From: an uncultured bacterium
GTDB lineage: Bacteria > Bacillota_I > Bacilli_A > RFN20 > CAG-826
Direction: 5' to 3'
Assembly (NCBI GenBank): GCA_949296775.1
Contig: CASFQA010000001.1
Coordinates: 372,001-436,000 of the forward strand
Length of the DNA: 64,000 bases
Shown: one piece after another, positions 8,702 to 17,808 of the stretch
How the letters are laid out: every line of letters starts with the position of its first letter
How positions within the stretch are numbered: the first letter of the stretch is position 1
Made by a program: the position numbers and the translations under genes
Notes under the pieces: generated by a model
The model's input: the letters and a program-made list of their open reading frames with translations, nothing else
Told to the model about the DNA's origin: nothing
Databases searched by the model: none

Positions 8702-8940
8702 AGCCCCTCGTCTTCCCTATCAAGGTCCTCGACCTTTTCTTTTTCCATCGCGCGGCGGGCGCTCGAATAGTAAAGCTGCCCCGCCAAAGCGGCGGCTAGC
8801 CCTAAGACCGCGTCTTCGGCCAGCCCGACGAAATCGGCGTTTAAGAAAAAGCGGAAACCGCCGATGACGGCCAAAGCCCCAGCCAAGACAAAGCAGAGGA
8901 TCCGGCTTAGGCTCAGCTCTTTGTATCGTTGTTCGTCCAT
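8698..8940 (-). CDS. Small hypothetical membrane protein
   Basis: 80 residues. Two hydrophobic segments lie at about 12-30 and 38-56, and the C-terminus is highly charged (EKEKVEDLDREDEGL). A strong AAGGAGGG ribosome site precedes the ATG, which supports a real gene despite the small size. No family is recognised. It follows the PucR-like regulator by 54 bases on the same strand and may end the glucosidase operon. Confidence 0.65.
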   Translation of the reverse strand: MDEQRYKELSLSRILCFVLAGALAVIGGFRFFLNADFVGLAEDAVLGLAAALAGQLYYSSARRAMEKEKVEDLDREDEGL

Positions 8941-8994
8941 CGTTTATCCCTCCTTACTTAATAAGTAACGAGGAAACGGGCCGACGTCACCGGC

Positions 8995-9558
8995 TTATTC
9001 GAATCCCCGGACGTTCAATACCCGATAAATGACGAGCAATAGCCCTTCATGGGGGTCATTCACATCGATCCCCCCGACCTCATAAAGCCGCTTCAGCCGA
9101 TAGGAAAGCGAATTCCGGTGGAGGTAGAGGGCGGCGGCAGCCTTCATCTTCTCCCCTTTATGGTCTAAGTAGGCCAACCCGGCTTTGATCCATTCGTTCT
9201 TCAGCCGAGCGAAATGGTCGAGAAAAGCCGAATAGAGACTGAAGTTTCCGTATAAGGTATCGCGCAAAATGAGCTCATCGGGCCGACTCACCTGCTTAGG
9301 ATAGGAGGCTAAAGCCGCCCCAAGCAAAGTCTCGGCCAATCTCCCTTGGAGGTTGGTCAATAGCCCCGCCGCTTCGGTAAGCGAATCGCTGCAATAGCCC
9401 CCGAGAAGCAAAGAGGCGGTCTCAAAAGCCATCTCAGCTTCGCAATAGGCGGCGGAGTCGTCGATCGGCTTGAACTCCCCCTTTACCCGAAGCCTCGATA
9501 AAGACGAGTTCAAAATCGCGAGGCTCAAAGGGGAAAGGCTTTTGACGTAGAGCCTCAT
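8995..9558 (-). CDS. PucR/CdaR-type helix-turn-helix regulator
   Basis: 187 residues. The C-terminal region LYLHRNSLSYRLKRLYEVGGID matches the HTH_30 domain of PucR/CdaR regulators. The N-terminal part (about 1-120) is a helical, all-cytosolic region without a recognised sensor domain, so this is a short member of the family. Its ATG overlaps the stop of the GH13 glucosidase gene (ATGA), so the two are translationally coupled. This suggests that it controls alpha-glucoside use or the operon itself. The link to sugar is inferred from position only. Confidence 0.8.
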   Translation of the reverse strand: MRLYVKSLSPLSLAILNSSLSRLRVKGEFKPIDDSAAYCEAEMAFETASLLLGGYCSDSLTEAAGLLTNLQGRLAETLLGAALASYPKQVSRPDELILRDTLYGNFSLYSAFLDHFARLKNEWIKAGLAYLDHKGEKMKAAAALYLHRNSLSYRLKRLYEVGGIDVNDPHEGLLLVIYRVLNVRGFE

Positions 9559-11255
9559 ACTTTCAATAGGAACGATTCGAAGGGCCTTAAGGTGAAGGTG
9601 TGGTTATCGAGCAAGACCGAATCGTAATTGTGGAGGACGACGTCTTTGATCCGCCAATAGAAGTCGAACTTGACCTCATAGGGGCGGAAGTTGCTGACGA
9701 CCATCAGCTTCTCGGTCCCGTCATGGAGATAGGCGAAGACGTCGGGGTTGTCGATGTCGATGAACTGCAATTCCCCGTTCAAGACCGTCTCGTTCAAATC
9801 GGGCAGCCTTCGCTTGAGGATGGCGTATTGATAGAAATTGATGATCGACCAGGGATCGTTCATCTCGTCCAAGACATTGATCCCGTGCTTGTATTCCTCC
9901 CCCAGCTTAAGCCACGGGGTCCCGGTGGTGAAGCCCCCGTTCTCGCCCCGGTTCCAAGGGATCGGCGAGCGGCCGGAAAGGCGGGATGTCCGTTGCAGAT
10001 AGTCGAGGATCTCCTCCTCGCTATACCCTCTTTTCCGGAATCCGGGGACTTCGCTTCTTTCGCCCGGGTCGGCGTAATAATCCTCGATCGAGGGATAGTC
10101 CGGATTGGCCATCCCGATCTCCTCCCCTTGGTAGATGAAGGGGGTGCCGTAAAGGAAAAGCAAGGTGATGAGCAGGCATTTGGCCGATTCGTTGCGGAAT
10201 TGCTTCGATCCGTATTGCGATAAGACCCGCGGATGGTCGTGGTTGCACCAATATAGCGGCATGTCGGCCTCGGCGTGGCAGACTTGGTACCAACGGAGGA
10301 AGTTCCTTTTCAGATTGACCAAATCGAGCTGCCGTTCCTCTTTTTTCTTCCCGATCGACTCCCAGCCCCCGTTTTGCCAGACGCAATCGAAGTTGAACAC
10401 CATGTTGATCGGGCCGGATTTCCGGTTCACGAGCTTCAAGGCCCGTTCCGGGGAGATGCAGCCCCCGGCCTCGCCGACGACTAGGCAATCGTAGGCCGAG
10501 AAGACCCGCTCATCGAATTCCTTGAGATAGTCGAGCACCTCGTCCCGGTTGGAGTACATGTCGACGTCGAGGACATAGCCGGTCGCGTCGATCGGCTTAG
10601 GCGAATCGGGGAGCCCCGGGGCTTTGGCGATATGGGCGATGGCATCGAGCCGGAACCCGTCGATCCCCCGGTCGAGGTAATAACGGGCGATGGCGTGGTA
10701 ACGTTCCCGAAGCTTGGGGTTGCTCCAGTCGACGTCCGGCATCTTGGGCGAGAAAAGGTGAAGGTAGAAATCGTCGGTCCCCTCGATGTTCTCCCAAGCG
10801 GAGGTGAAGAAGAAGCTCTCCCAATTGTTCGGGGGGAGTAATTTCCCGTCGACCCGCCTCCCTTTCCGGATGAAGTAATACCCTCTTTCCTCCGAGGAAG
10901 GCTCGGCGAGCGCCTTCTTGAACCAAGGGTGCTCGATCGAGGTGTGGTTCAAGGTCAAGTCAAGCAGCAAGCGGATGCCCCGGGCGTGAGCTTCCTCAAT
11001 GAGGCGCGAGAAATCCTCGTCGCTCCCGTAAAGGGGATTGATCTTATAGTAATCGCGGACGTCGTATCCCCCATCGTCCATCGGGGAATCGAAAAGCGGG
11101 CAAATCCAAAGGATATTGACCCCGAGATCATGCAGGTAATCGAGTTTCGACCGCAGGCCGTTGAGGTCGCCGAACCCATCGCCGTCGCTATCGAGGAACG
11201 ATTGGGGATAAATGATATAGCCGACCCCGTCAAGCCACCACTTCTTCTGCTCCAT
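9555..11255 (-). CDS. GH13 alpha-glucosidase (oligo-1,6-glucosidase type)
   Basis: 566 residues, the normal length for the MalL/TreC/oligo-1,6-glucosidase group. It has no signal peptide, so it is cytosolic. The four GH13 regions are visible: DLTLNHTS, GFRLDAIAH (nucleophile Asp), VVGEAGG (acid/base Glu) and CNHDHPRV. The N-terminus GVGYIIYPQSFLDSDGDGFGDLNG is typical. It hydrolyses alpha-1,4 or alpha-1,6 bonds in short glucosides; trehalose-6-phosphate hydrolase remains possible. The Shine-Dalgarno AAAGGA supports the start. It is followed by an overlapping PucR-like regulator, and it may feed the ROK kinase and the glycogen genes in this window. Confidence 0.93.
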   Translation of the reverse strand: MEQKKWWLDGVGYIIYPQSFLDSDGDGFGDLNGLRSKLDYLHDLGVNILWICPLFDSPMDDGGYDVRDYYKINPLYGSDEDFSRLIEEAHARGIRLLLDLTLNHTSIEHPWFKKALAEPSSEERGYYFIRKGRRVDGKLLPPNNWESFFFTSAWENIEGTDDFYLHLFSPKMPDVDWSNPKLRERYHAIARYYLDRGIDGFRLDAIAHIAKAPGLPDSPKPIDATGYVLDVDMYSNRDEVLDYLKEFDERVFSAYDCLVVGEAGGCISPERALKLVNRKSGPINMVFNFDCVWQNGGWESIGKKKEERQLDLVNLKRNFLRWYQVCHAEADMPLYWCNHDHPRVLSQYGSKQFRNESAKCLLITLLFLYGTPFIYQGEEIGMANPDYPSIEDYYADPGERSEVPGFRKRGYSEEEILDYLQRTSRLSGRSPIPWNRGENGGFTTGTPWLKLGEEYKHGINVLDEMNDPWSIINFYQYAILKRRLPDLNETVLNGELQFIDIDNPDVFAYLHDGTEKLMVVSNFRPYEVKFDFYWRIKDVVLHNYDSVLLDNHTFTLRPFESFLLKV

Positions 11256-11402
11256 TGCTTTTCCTTTCGCTGTATTTTCGAAGATATATTAAACCACTAA
11301 CCCCGGTTAAGGTAGATGGCTTTTGCGCGCCATTTGACCCAAGCGAAAGAAATTGCTTCTTCGCTCTTCCCTTCCCCTCCCCTTTGGGGTATCTTGTCGC
11401 TT

Positions 11403-13193
11403 ATGAAGTCATTGTGGAAGACTCTGAAGCAGATGATTAAGGGAACCGGGGTCGTCTATTTTTTCAATTTCGTTTTCCAACTGTTAACCGTCTGCACCTC
11501 GGTCTTCACCACTTTCCTCATCAAGGTGCTCCTCGACTCCTTCACCAAGGACCTCGACAAAGCCCAATACCTTGAAAAAATGATCGTCGATATGCTCACT
11601 TCCGGCAACGGGGCGCAGTATTTATACGACCATATGTCGATTTTGCCCATCGCCATCGCGGTGACGGCGGCCATCACCTTCCTCTTGTCGATGGCCCGAA
11701 TGCTCCTCCGCTTCCGGGCTTCAAGCTCGATTAACAAGAAAATGCAGCTGTCCTTATTCGAGCAGCTGGAGCATCAGCCTTTCGCCTATTATAAGAAGAC
11801 CAAGTCCGGCGACCTCATACAAACCTGCACCCGCGACGTCGATGTCCTGCGGCGGTTCATCATGATGGATCTGAACGAGTTCGCCTATACCTTGTTCATC
11901 GTCGTCATCTGCTTCGCGATCCTCTTCGACATTTCCTGGAAGCTGACCGCCGTCTCCCTCTCGATCCTTCCCTTCATGTTCGTCTATTCCTTCTTCCTGA
12001 TCAAGGAAGTCCGGAAGCGTTACCGCCGGACCGACGACTCGGAGGCCAACATGACCGAGAAGATCTCGGAAAACCTCGCCGCCGTCCGGATCGTCAAGGC
12101 CTATAACGCCGAGAACCACGAGATCGCCCAGTTTGAGGAGCGTTTGGCGGACTACGAAGGGAAGTTCCGTTCCTGGCGGATTTTCTCCTCTTTCTTCTTT
12201 TCCTCGACCGACATCTTCGTCTTCCTCTCCCGCAACATCGCCCTCATCTATTCCCTCTACCTCGCGATCGCGGGGGAAATCACCGCCGGCACCGTCGCCA
12301 TCGCCTTCATGTTCGTCAACATGATGGTCTGGCCCCTCCGGAGCTCGGCCACCTCCCTTTCCAACCTCGGCCAGGTCATCGCCAGCTCCGACCGGATGCA
12401 AAGCCTTCTCCAGTCCCCGATCGAGGACATCGAGACCGGCGACTCGCCGAAAATCGAAGGCGAGATTACCTTCGACCACGTCAGCTTCGCCTACCCCGAC
12501 GACCCAGGGCGGCTGGTCATCGACGACGTCTCCTTCACCATCAAATCCGGGCAGACGCTCGCGATCCTTGGCAAAACCGGCTCCGGCAAATCGACCTTGT
12601 CCCAGCTGCTCACCCGGCTTTACGAGCCGACCACGGGCCACATCTACCTCGACGGCCACGATATCCAGGGAATAGCCAAGAAATACCTCCGGACCCAGGT
12701 CGTCCCGGTCCTCCAGGATCCTTTCCTTTTCTCCAAGACCGTCATCGACAACATCCGCCTCGCCAAGGAGGGGGCGAGCGAGGAGGAGGTCAAACGGGCC
12801 GCCTACCTCGCCTCGGTCCAAGCGACCATCGAGTCCTTCCCCAAGGGGTATTTGACCCCAGTCGGCGAGAAAGGGGTCACCCTCTCCGGCGGGCAGAAGC
12901 AAAGGGTCGCCATCGCCCGAACCCTTTTAAGCGGGGCCCCGATCCTCATCTTCGACGATTCCCTTTCGGCCGTCGACACCGCCACCGACCTCGAGATCCG
13001 GACCCATCTTAAGAACCTCGGACGGAAGCTCACCACCATCCTCATCACCCATCGGATCATGTCGGCCAAGGACGCCGACCTCATCATCGTCTTGAACGAC
13101 GGGAAAATCGAGGAGATGGGGACCCACGAGCAATTGGTCAACCAGGAAGGGACCTACCGCCGAATCGCCGCAATCCAGGAGAGAATCGCATAA
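11403..13193 (+). CDS. ABC exporter half-transporter, degenerate catalytic site
   Basis: 596 residues from the ATG at 11403; the frame is open 29 codons upstream, but that stretch lacks family similarity. Six membrane helices fill about 1-320, followed by the nucleotide-binding domain. Walker A is LGKTGSGKST, the signature is LSGGQ, and Walker B is ILIFDDSLSAVD with Asp in place of the catalytic Glu. The H-loop is ITHR. This Asp substitution is the mark of the degenerate subunit in heterodimeric type IV exporters such as BmrCD, LmrCD and TM287/288. The stop overlaps the next gene's ATG, and the partner there has the canonical Glu. The substrate (drug, lipid or peptide) is unknown. Confidence 0.93.
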   Translation: MKSLWKTLKQMIKGTGVVYFFNFVFQLLTVCTSVFTTFLIKVLLDSFTKDLDKAQYLEKMIVDMLTSGNGAQYLYDHMSILPIAIAVTAAITFLLSMARMLLRFRASSSINKKMQLSLFEQLEHQPFAYYKKTKSGDLIQTCTRDVDVLRRFIMMDLNEFAYTLFIVVICFAILFDISWKLTAVSLSILPFMFVYSFFLIKEVRKRYRRTDDSEANMTEKISENLAAVRIVKAYNAENHEIAQFEERLADYEGKFRSWRIFSSFFFSSTDIFVFLSRNIALIYSLYLAIAGEITAGTVAIAFMFVNMMVWPLRSSATSLSNLGQVIASSDRMQSLLQSPIEDIETGDSPKIEGEITFDHVSFAYPDDPGRLVIDDVSFTIKSGQTLAILGKTGSGKSTLSQLLTRLYEPTTGHIYLDGHDIQGIAKKYLRTQVVPVLQDPFLFSKTVIDNIRLAKEGASEEEVKRAAYLASVQATIESFPKGYLTPVGEKGVTLSGGQKQRVAIARTLLSGAPILIFDDSLSAVDTATDLEIRTHLKNLGRKLTTILITHRIMSAKDADLIIVLNDGKIEEMGTHEQLVNQEGTYRRIAAIQERIA

Positions 13194-15136
13194 TGGCCAG
13201 CCATTTCGCCTTCGAGGAAGAGAAACTTCCCGACAAAGTCAACCTCGCCGTTTGGGGGAAGATCCTCCGCTACGCCCTTTCCGAGTGGCCGCTGCTTTTG
13301 GTTTGCCTATTCACCACCTTGGTCGTCACCTTCTACGACTCGAGCTTCATCCCCGTCATGAACAGCGCCGCCATCGCCGGCATCGGGGAGGCAAGCGAGC
13401 TCGGGATCAACTCGGCTTGGGGCGTCACCCTCCACGTCAACTTCATCTTCGGGATCAAGGTCGACATGGGTTATGGCACCTTCATCGCCCTGCTTCTCGT
13501 CATGATCTTCCTCCGGTCCGCCGCCATCTTCTTGCTTTTCTATTACCAGAACATCATCTCGATGAAGATCATGATCAAGCTCCGGCGCGACACCTTCAAG
13601 AAGATCCAGGAACTCCCCTTCTCCTACTTCGATTCCAATTCCAGCGGCTGGCTCATCGCCCGGATGCAAAACGACACCGCCTCGATCGGCGACGTCTTGT
13701 CGAATTCGCTCAATACCGTCCTTTGGGCCGGGTTCGAGCTCGTCTTCACCATCGGGACCATGTTCTCGACCAACTGGATATTGTCGCTCGTCGTCTTGGC
13801 CTCGATCCCCTTGGTGGCGGTCATCGTCCCGATCTTCGAGCGGATGCTCCTCCTCCGCCACCGCACCGCCCGAAGCGCCTATTCCCATTACGTCGGCTGG
13901 CTGGCCGAAGCCATCGACGGGGCCAAAACCATCAAAACCCTCTCGATCGAGGATCGGATCGACGAGGAGGCCAAAGACATCACCGAGGACATTCGCCAAA
14001 AGCGGTGGCGGGCGATGCGGGTCAACGCCTTCTTCACCCCCTTATTGGAGCTCATCTCGTCGGCGATGATCGCCATCCTGGTCACCATCGGCTTAAGCGA
14101 CATCATCTCGATCGAGGCGGCCGAACTAAGCGCCCTCATCGTCCTCTTCGTCGGCTTCGTCCAGAGCATCTACAACCCGTTGCAGGGCCTTTCCCAGACC
14201 TTCGGCGACATCATGGCCTCCCAAGCCGGGGCCGAGAAGGTGATGCAGCTGCTCGAGGCCAAGGTCGAGATCGTCGACAAGCCCGAGGTCATCGAGAAAT
14301 ACGGGACCATCTTCGCCCCGAAGAGCGAGAATTACGAGGATATCGAAGGCGACATCGATTTCGACCACGTGAGCTTCGCCTACTCCAACGGGATCGAGGT
14401 CATCCATGATCTGAACCTCCACGTGGAGAAGGGGACGAGCTTAGCCATCGTCGGGGAGACGGGCTCGGGCAAAACCACCACCGTCAACCTCCTCTGCCGT
14501 TTCTATGAGCCGACCGCCGGGACCGTTAAAATCGACGGGGTCGACTACAAAGACCGGTCGCTAGGCTGGCTCCGTTCCCACATCGGCTACGTCCAGCAAA
14601 CCCCCTTCGTCTTCGCCGCCTCCTATTTGGACAACATCCGTTACGGGAGCCCCACCGCCACCGAGGAGGACGTCATCAAAGCCGCCAAGATCGTCGGGAT
14701 CGACGATTTCATCCGCTCAAGCAAAGACGGATACGGCACCTACCTCCACGACGGGGGCGGGATGCTCTCCCAGGGGCAGAAGCAATTGGTAAGCTTCGCC
14801 CGGGCTTTGCTCCGCAACCCCGCCATCCTCATCCTCGACGAGGCGACTTCCAACATCGACACCGAGACCGAGGCCAGCGTCCAAGCCGCCATCGCCTCCT
14901 TGTTGAAAGGGCGGACCTCGATCGTCATCGCCCACCGGCTGTCGACCATCGTGAACTGCGACCGGATCCTCGTCATGGACAAGGGACGGGTAGTCGAAGA
15001 CGGCAACCACAAGAGTTTGATGGAGCAGAAAGGGGCCTACTACCGCCTCTATATGAACCAATTCAAGGAACTCTCGCTCGACGAACAGGAAAAAGCCTTC
15101 CAATCCCACATCGAAGACAAGGGGATAAACCTTTAA
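13193..15136 (+). CDS. ABC exporter half-transporter, catalytic partner
   Basis: 647 residues. The N-terminal six-helix membrane domain spans about 30-360, followed by an ATP-binding domain with Walker A VGETGSGKTT, Walker B ILILDEATSNID (catalytic Glu present) and H-loop IAHR. The signature reads LSQGQ, not LSGGQ. Its divergence pairs with the altered Walker B of the upstream subunit, so one of the two ATP sites in the heterodimer is degenerate. The stop of the first gene overlaps this ATG (TAATG). The promoter of the aldolase gene begins inside the last codons. Confidence 0.94.
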   Translation: MASHFAFEEEKLPDKVNLAVWGKILRYALSEWPLLLVCLFTTLVVTFYDSSFIPVMNSAAIAGIGEASELGINSAWGVTLHVNFIFGIKVDMGYGTFIALLLVMIFLRSAAIFLLFYYQNIISMKIMIKLRRDTFKKIQELPFSYFDSNSSGWLIARMQNDTASIGDVLSNSLNTVLWAGFELVFTIGTMFSTNWILSLVVLASIPLVAVIVPIFERMLLLRHRTARSAYSHYVGWLAEAIDGAKTIKTLSIEDRIDEEAKDITEDIRQKRWRAMRVNAFFTPLLELISSAMIAILVTIGLSDIISIEAAELSALIVLFVGFVQSIYNPLQGLSQTFGDIMASQAGAEKVMQLLEAKVEIVDKPEVIEKYGTIFAPKSENYEDIEGDIDFDHVSFAYSNGIEVIHDLNLHVEKGTSLAIVGETGSGKTTTVNLLCRFYEPTAGTVKIDGVDYKDRSLGWLRSHIGYVQQTPFVFAASYLDNIRYGSPTATEEDVIKAAKIVGIDDFIRSSKDGYGTYLHDGGGMLSQGQKQLVSFARALLRNPAILILDEATSNIDTETEASVQAAIASLLKGRTSIVIAHRLSTIVNCDRILVMDKGRVVEDGNHKSLMEQKGAYYRLYMNQFKELSLDEQEKAFQSHIEDKGINL

Positions 15137-15160
15137 CAAAAGCCGGCTTTGATTTAGAAT
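15133..15160 (+). promoter_or_regulatory. Promoter of fba
   Basis: TTAACA (15133-15138) and TAGAAT (15155-15160) are separated by 16 bases, and each matches the sigma-A consensus at five of six positions. The -35 box overlaps the stop codon of the ABC gene. A GGAGG ribosome site lies at 15182-15186 before the aldolase ATG. Confidence 0.7.
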
Positions 15161-15196
15161 AAGCCGACGATAAATAGCAATGGAGGATATACATCA

Positions 15197-16078
15197 ATGC
15201 TAGTTAATGCCACCCGCATGCTGAAGAAGGCCCACGAAGGCCATTATGCCGTCGGCCAATTCAACATCAACAACCTCGAATGGACCAAAGCCATCCTGCT
15301 CACCGCCGAGGAACTCAAATCCCCGGTCATCTTGGGCGTGAGCGAAGGGGCCGCCAAATACATGGGCGGATTCGAGGTCGTCGCCGCCATGGTCAAAGCC
15401 TTAGACCATTCCTTGGGCATCACCGTCCCGGTCGCCTTGCACCTCGACCACGGGACCTACGAAGGGGCGAAGAAATGCATCGAAGCCGGCTTCACCTCGA
15501 TCATGTTCGACGGCTCCCACTTCCCCTTTGAGGAAAACCTCGCCAAAACCACCGAGCTCGTCAACCTCGCCCATGACAAAGGGCTTTCGATCGAAGCCGA
15601 AGTCGGGGCCATCGGAGGCACCGAAGACGGCGTGACCGCCGACGGGGAAGTCGCCGATCCGGCCGAATGCAAGACCATCGCTTCCTTAGGCGTCGATTTC
15701 CTCGCCGCCGGCATCGGGAACATCCACGGCATCTACCCCACTGATTGGAAGGGGCTCCACTTCGACGCCCTCGAAGCCATCTCCAAAGCCACCGGAGGCA
15801 TCCCCCTTGTCCTCCACGGCGGCACCGGCATCCCCGACGATCAGATCCGCCACGCCATCAAAGACGGCATGAGCAAGATCAACGTCAACACCGATTGCCA
15901 GTTGGTCTTCGCCCAAGCCACCATCGATTACTGCGCCGCCGGCAAGGCCAACCCGACCGCCGACAACGAATCGAAGGGCTATGACCCGCGGAAGCTTCTA
16001 AAGCCGGGCTTCCTCGCCATCCAGGCCAAGGTCAAGGAGAAAATGGAACTCTTCGGTTCCGTCGGCAAGGCCGAATAA
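15197..16078 (+). CDS. fba: Class II fructose-bisphosphate aldolase
   Basis: 293 residues. It cleaves fructose 1,6-bisphosphate to glyceraldehyde 3-phosphate and dihydroxyacetone phosphate in glycolysis. The zinc-binding and catalytic features of class II enzymes are visible: LHLDHGTYEGAKKCI, SIMFDGSHFPFEEN, AEVGAIGG, VLHGGTGIPDDQI and KINVNTDC. Length and start MLVNATRMLKKAHEG agree with the Bacillus FbaA type. It has its own promoter, a strong GGAGG site and a clear terminator, so it is monocistronic. Other glycolytic genes (pfkA, pyk, eno) lie elsewhere in the window. Confidence 0.97.
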   Translation: MLVNATRMLKKAHEGHYAVGQFNINNLEWTKAILLTAEELKSPVILGVSEGAAKYMGGFEVVAAMVKALDHSLGITVPVALHLDHGTYEGAKKCIEAGFTSIMFDGSHFPFEENLAKTTELVNLAHDKGLSIEAEVGAIGGTEDGVTADGEVADPAECKTIASLGVDFLAAGIGNIHGIYPTDWKGLHFDALEAISKATGGIPLVLHGGTGIPDDQIRHAIKDGMSKINVNTDCQLVFAQATIDYCAAGKANPTADNESKGYDPRKLLKPGFLAIQAKVKEKMELFGSVGKAE

Positions 16079-16093
16079 GACCGCAAAACCGAA

Positions 16094-16122
16094 AAGACCG
16101 CCGCAAAAAGCGGTCTTTTTTT
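16094..16122 (+). terminator. Rho-independent terminator of fba
   Basis: An eight-base stem AAGACCGC/GCGGTCTT with an eight-base loop is followed by a run of T. It lies 16 bases after the fba stop and marks the left edge of the accessory island. Confidence 0.9.
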
Positions 16123-16124
16123 CA

Positions 16125-16536
16125 TTACATTCCCCGCAGATCAAATATGAGCGGCTTCCCTAAGCGCACCGCTTCCTTGGCTATTCTTTCGGCAAGAAAA
16201 AGGGTATGGGTAAGTTCGACCCCGCTTGGTAAGCGAATCGTATTCCGCATCGATCAGTTGAAGCAACGAAGACACCCTATCGGCAGGCATCATGGTTTCC
16301 AACCCGGCGCAAAAGGCGAAACCAAGCTGATGCAAGCAGCGCCTGTCCAATCCATACTCGAAAAGGGTGTTCAACTAGGTTGGGGTTAACAGCTACGGGC
16401 GAAAAGGCTGGATCGGGTTTTGAAACAAGGAAACGCGCAGGTGAGGTTCCTCCCCTAGAGGAATCAAGAGCATAAACTCCTTTTCCCAAATTCTTGGATC
16501 TCCCCAGTCGAATAGCCTCAAATTATCGTTATCCAT
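16125..16536 (-). pseudogene. Decayed second copy of cassette gene C
   Basis: The frame from the ATG at 16536 reads MDNDNLRLFDWGDP and then LLIPLGEEPHLRVSL, QNPIQPF. Two in-frame TAG stops follow, and a frameshift near the end restores PLIFDLRGM before TAA at 16125-16127. The same features occur in the intact gene at 18571-18960 (IISPLEEKEFPEVSL, NPRQPF, NIYFDFRDLL). It lies last in the decayed A-B-C row, as C does in the intact row. Function is unknown. Confidence 0.6.
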
Positions 16537-16553
16537 ATTTAGCGGCCCTTTGT

Positions 16554-16962
16554 TTATAAGTCAAATAATAGTTTTTGATTTAGCCGTTTGGCTAATCCCA
16601 CTGCTTTGCGAATCATTATCGTGGTTTCCTTAAGAAGCCCGTCGCTCCTTGCGATCCACAGCTCCAGATCCTCTTCATACTCAGTCAACCGTTCGGGCTC
16701 GACAAAAGGATTTTCCGTATGTTCTAAAGGACAATCGAATTGTTCAAAGGAAATATGCCATAGTTCCGAACATTCCAGCAGTTCCGCCTGCTGAATGCTG
16801 AGAAAACTACGAAATAATCACAATACGGGAGACCGTTCTCATCCTCGGCGGGACTATCAGGGGCATAGCCACCACCGAAAACCCGTTGCGCCGCCAGTCG
16901 ACATTACGGCCGCCTTTCTGAACATCAAACCAATCATCGAAACAAACTTTGTCATCCGTCAT
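16554..16962 (-). pseudogene. Decayed second copy of cassette gene B
   Basis: An ATG at 16962 gives MTDDKVCFDDW and WRRNGFSVV. The frame is then lost and continues in other frames with IQQAELLEC, EQFDCPL and RSDGLLKETTIMIRKAVGLA, ending in TAA at 16554-16556. The intact gene at 19006-19371 has matching elements in the same order: WYKGFSV, EEFDCFV and KRDGMLKDAYLLLAKAIRVA. At least two frameshifts are needed. It is flanked by decayed A and C copies in the same order as in the intact set. Confidence 0.55.
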
Positions 16963-17010
16963 ATTGTCTTCTCATCTGTCAATCATCTTTGTTGCGCCGT
17001 ATGCCCCGTT

Positions 17011-17420
17011 TCATACAATCGTCGAAAGAATCGGAAACCACCCCATCTCCGTTTTCTTCAAAATTCGGAAATGGGAGCCATTTGATTGTTCGTAGGAAGG
17101 ATTGCGCGGAACGGGCTTTAAATAAGAGTAATAATAACGACCGTTTCGATCAACTAAGTGAAAACTCCCGCCCTCAAAATCGGCCACGACATCCAGCCAG
17201 GAACAACAGATTTGAAATATATTTTCCTTTTAGTAATCCGCATAGGGAGATTAAGAAAATCGGGATGGACAAAATCGTTAATATTGAAGGATGGCCATGC
17301 TTCGCCTAATTTCTCCTTTTCAACCCGCCCTTTGTTCCATGCTACCATCAAATCTATGTTATGTTTCGCTTCAATCAATCGAATGAAGACGTTTTCCGAA
17401 TAACAATCTTTAGCTGCCAT
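17011..17420 (-). pseudogene. Decayed second copy of cassette gene A
   Basis: From the ATG at 17420 the frame reads MAAKDCYSENV and INDFVHPDF, closely matching gene A (MAAKEYYSENV, INRIVDPNF). A frameshift near 17190 breaks it. In the shifted frame VVADFEGGSFHLVDRNG and HFRILKKTEM match the intact C-terminus VVADIAGGYLCLTDDG and HYRILKKEEM. The shifted frame ends at 17011. The start overlaps the end of the upstream orphan gene, so it was once part of the D-E-A-B-C operon. Confidence 0.72.
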
Positions 17421-17808
17421 CATATTCTTCCTTCCGAACCATCTCTGAATGAGTTACTTTTTTGGCCTTTCGTTTGGCTTTTAGCTCAATGGGCTTTGGG
17501 CTATTACTGGCATTTCCGAATCCACTAAACAAGCAAAGGCCTTTTCCGCGCTCTCGACACAAACCCGCCAATCCCTTGATTAAGCAATCCTTGAAATCAG
17601 CCGCCGCCTGACCACGCAAACGAAGGTCATCGATAAGGAAAATACCGCGTTTAGAATCGGCGATCACGTTTTCGACAAAATGACCATCGTTCACTAGAAT
17701 ATCCGACAATTTGTAAGGGGAATAGCCAAATGGGGGTTGACCGCGTTGAAGCGGAATATCTAGTTGGTACTTAAGCAGCAAATCGTGCTGAAAACTATAT
17801 TTATTCAT
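17410..17808 (-). CDS. Cassette gene E, unknown protein
   Basis: 132 residues with no recognised family. The N-terminal part reads NKYSFQHDLLLKYQLDIP. The middle contains GIFLIDDLRLRGQAAADF, a hydrophobic strand ending in two aspartates, and then GKGLCLFSGFGN. The C-terminus is basic (KAKRKAKK) and could bind nucleic acid, which is inference. The ATG overlaps the stop of the DUF4417 gene by eight bases, and the end overlaps the start of decayed gene A. It is intact, unlike its three downstream neighbours, so selection may still hold it together with gene D. Confidence 0.6.
   Translation of the reverse strand: MNKYSFQHDLLLKYQLDIPLQRGQPPFGYSPYKLSDILVNDGHFVENVIADSKRGIFLIDDLRLRGQAAADFKDCLIKGLAGLCRERGKGLCLFSGFGNASNSPKPIELKAKRKAKKVTHSEMVRKEEYDGS

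Noticed and set aside
9600-10223. Long open frame on the + strand opposite the GH13 gene.
   Set aside because: It is a shadow of a GC-rich gene with strongly biased third positions. It has no ribosome site or recognisable domain, and the minus-strand product has all GH13 motifs.
11754-12902. 382-codon minus-strand frame inside the first ABC gene.
   Set aside because: Antisense shadow. The plus-strand frame has complete Walker, signature and H-loop motifs.
16588-17309. Several short + strand open frames in the left part of the island.
   Set aside because: They run antisense to remnants whose minus-strand translations match genes A and B. No ribosome sites.
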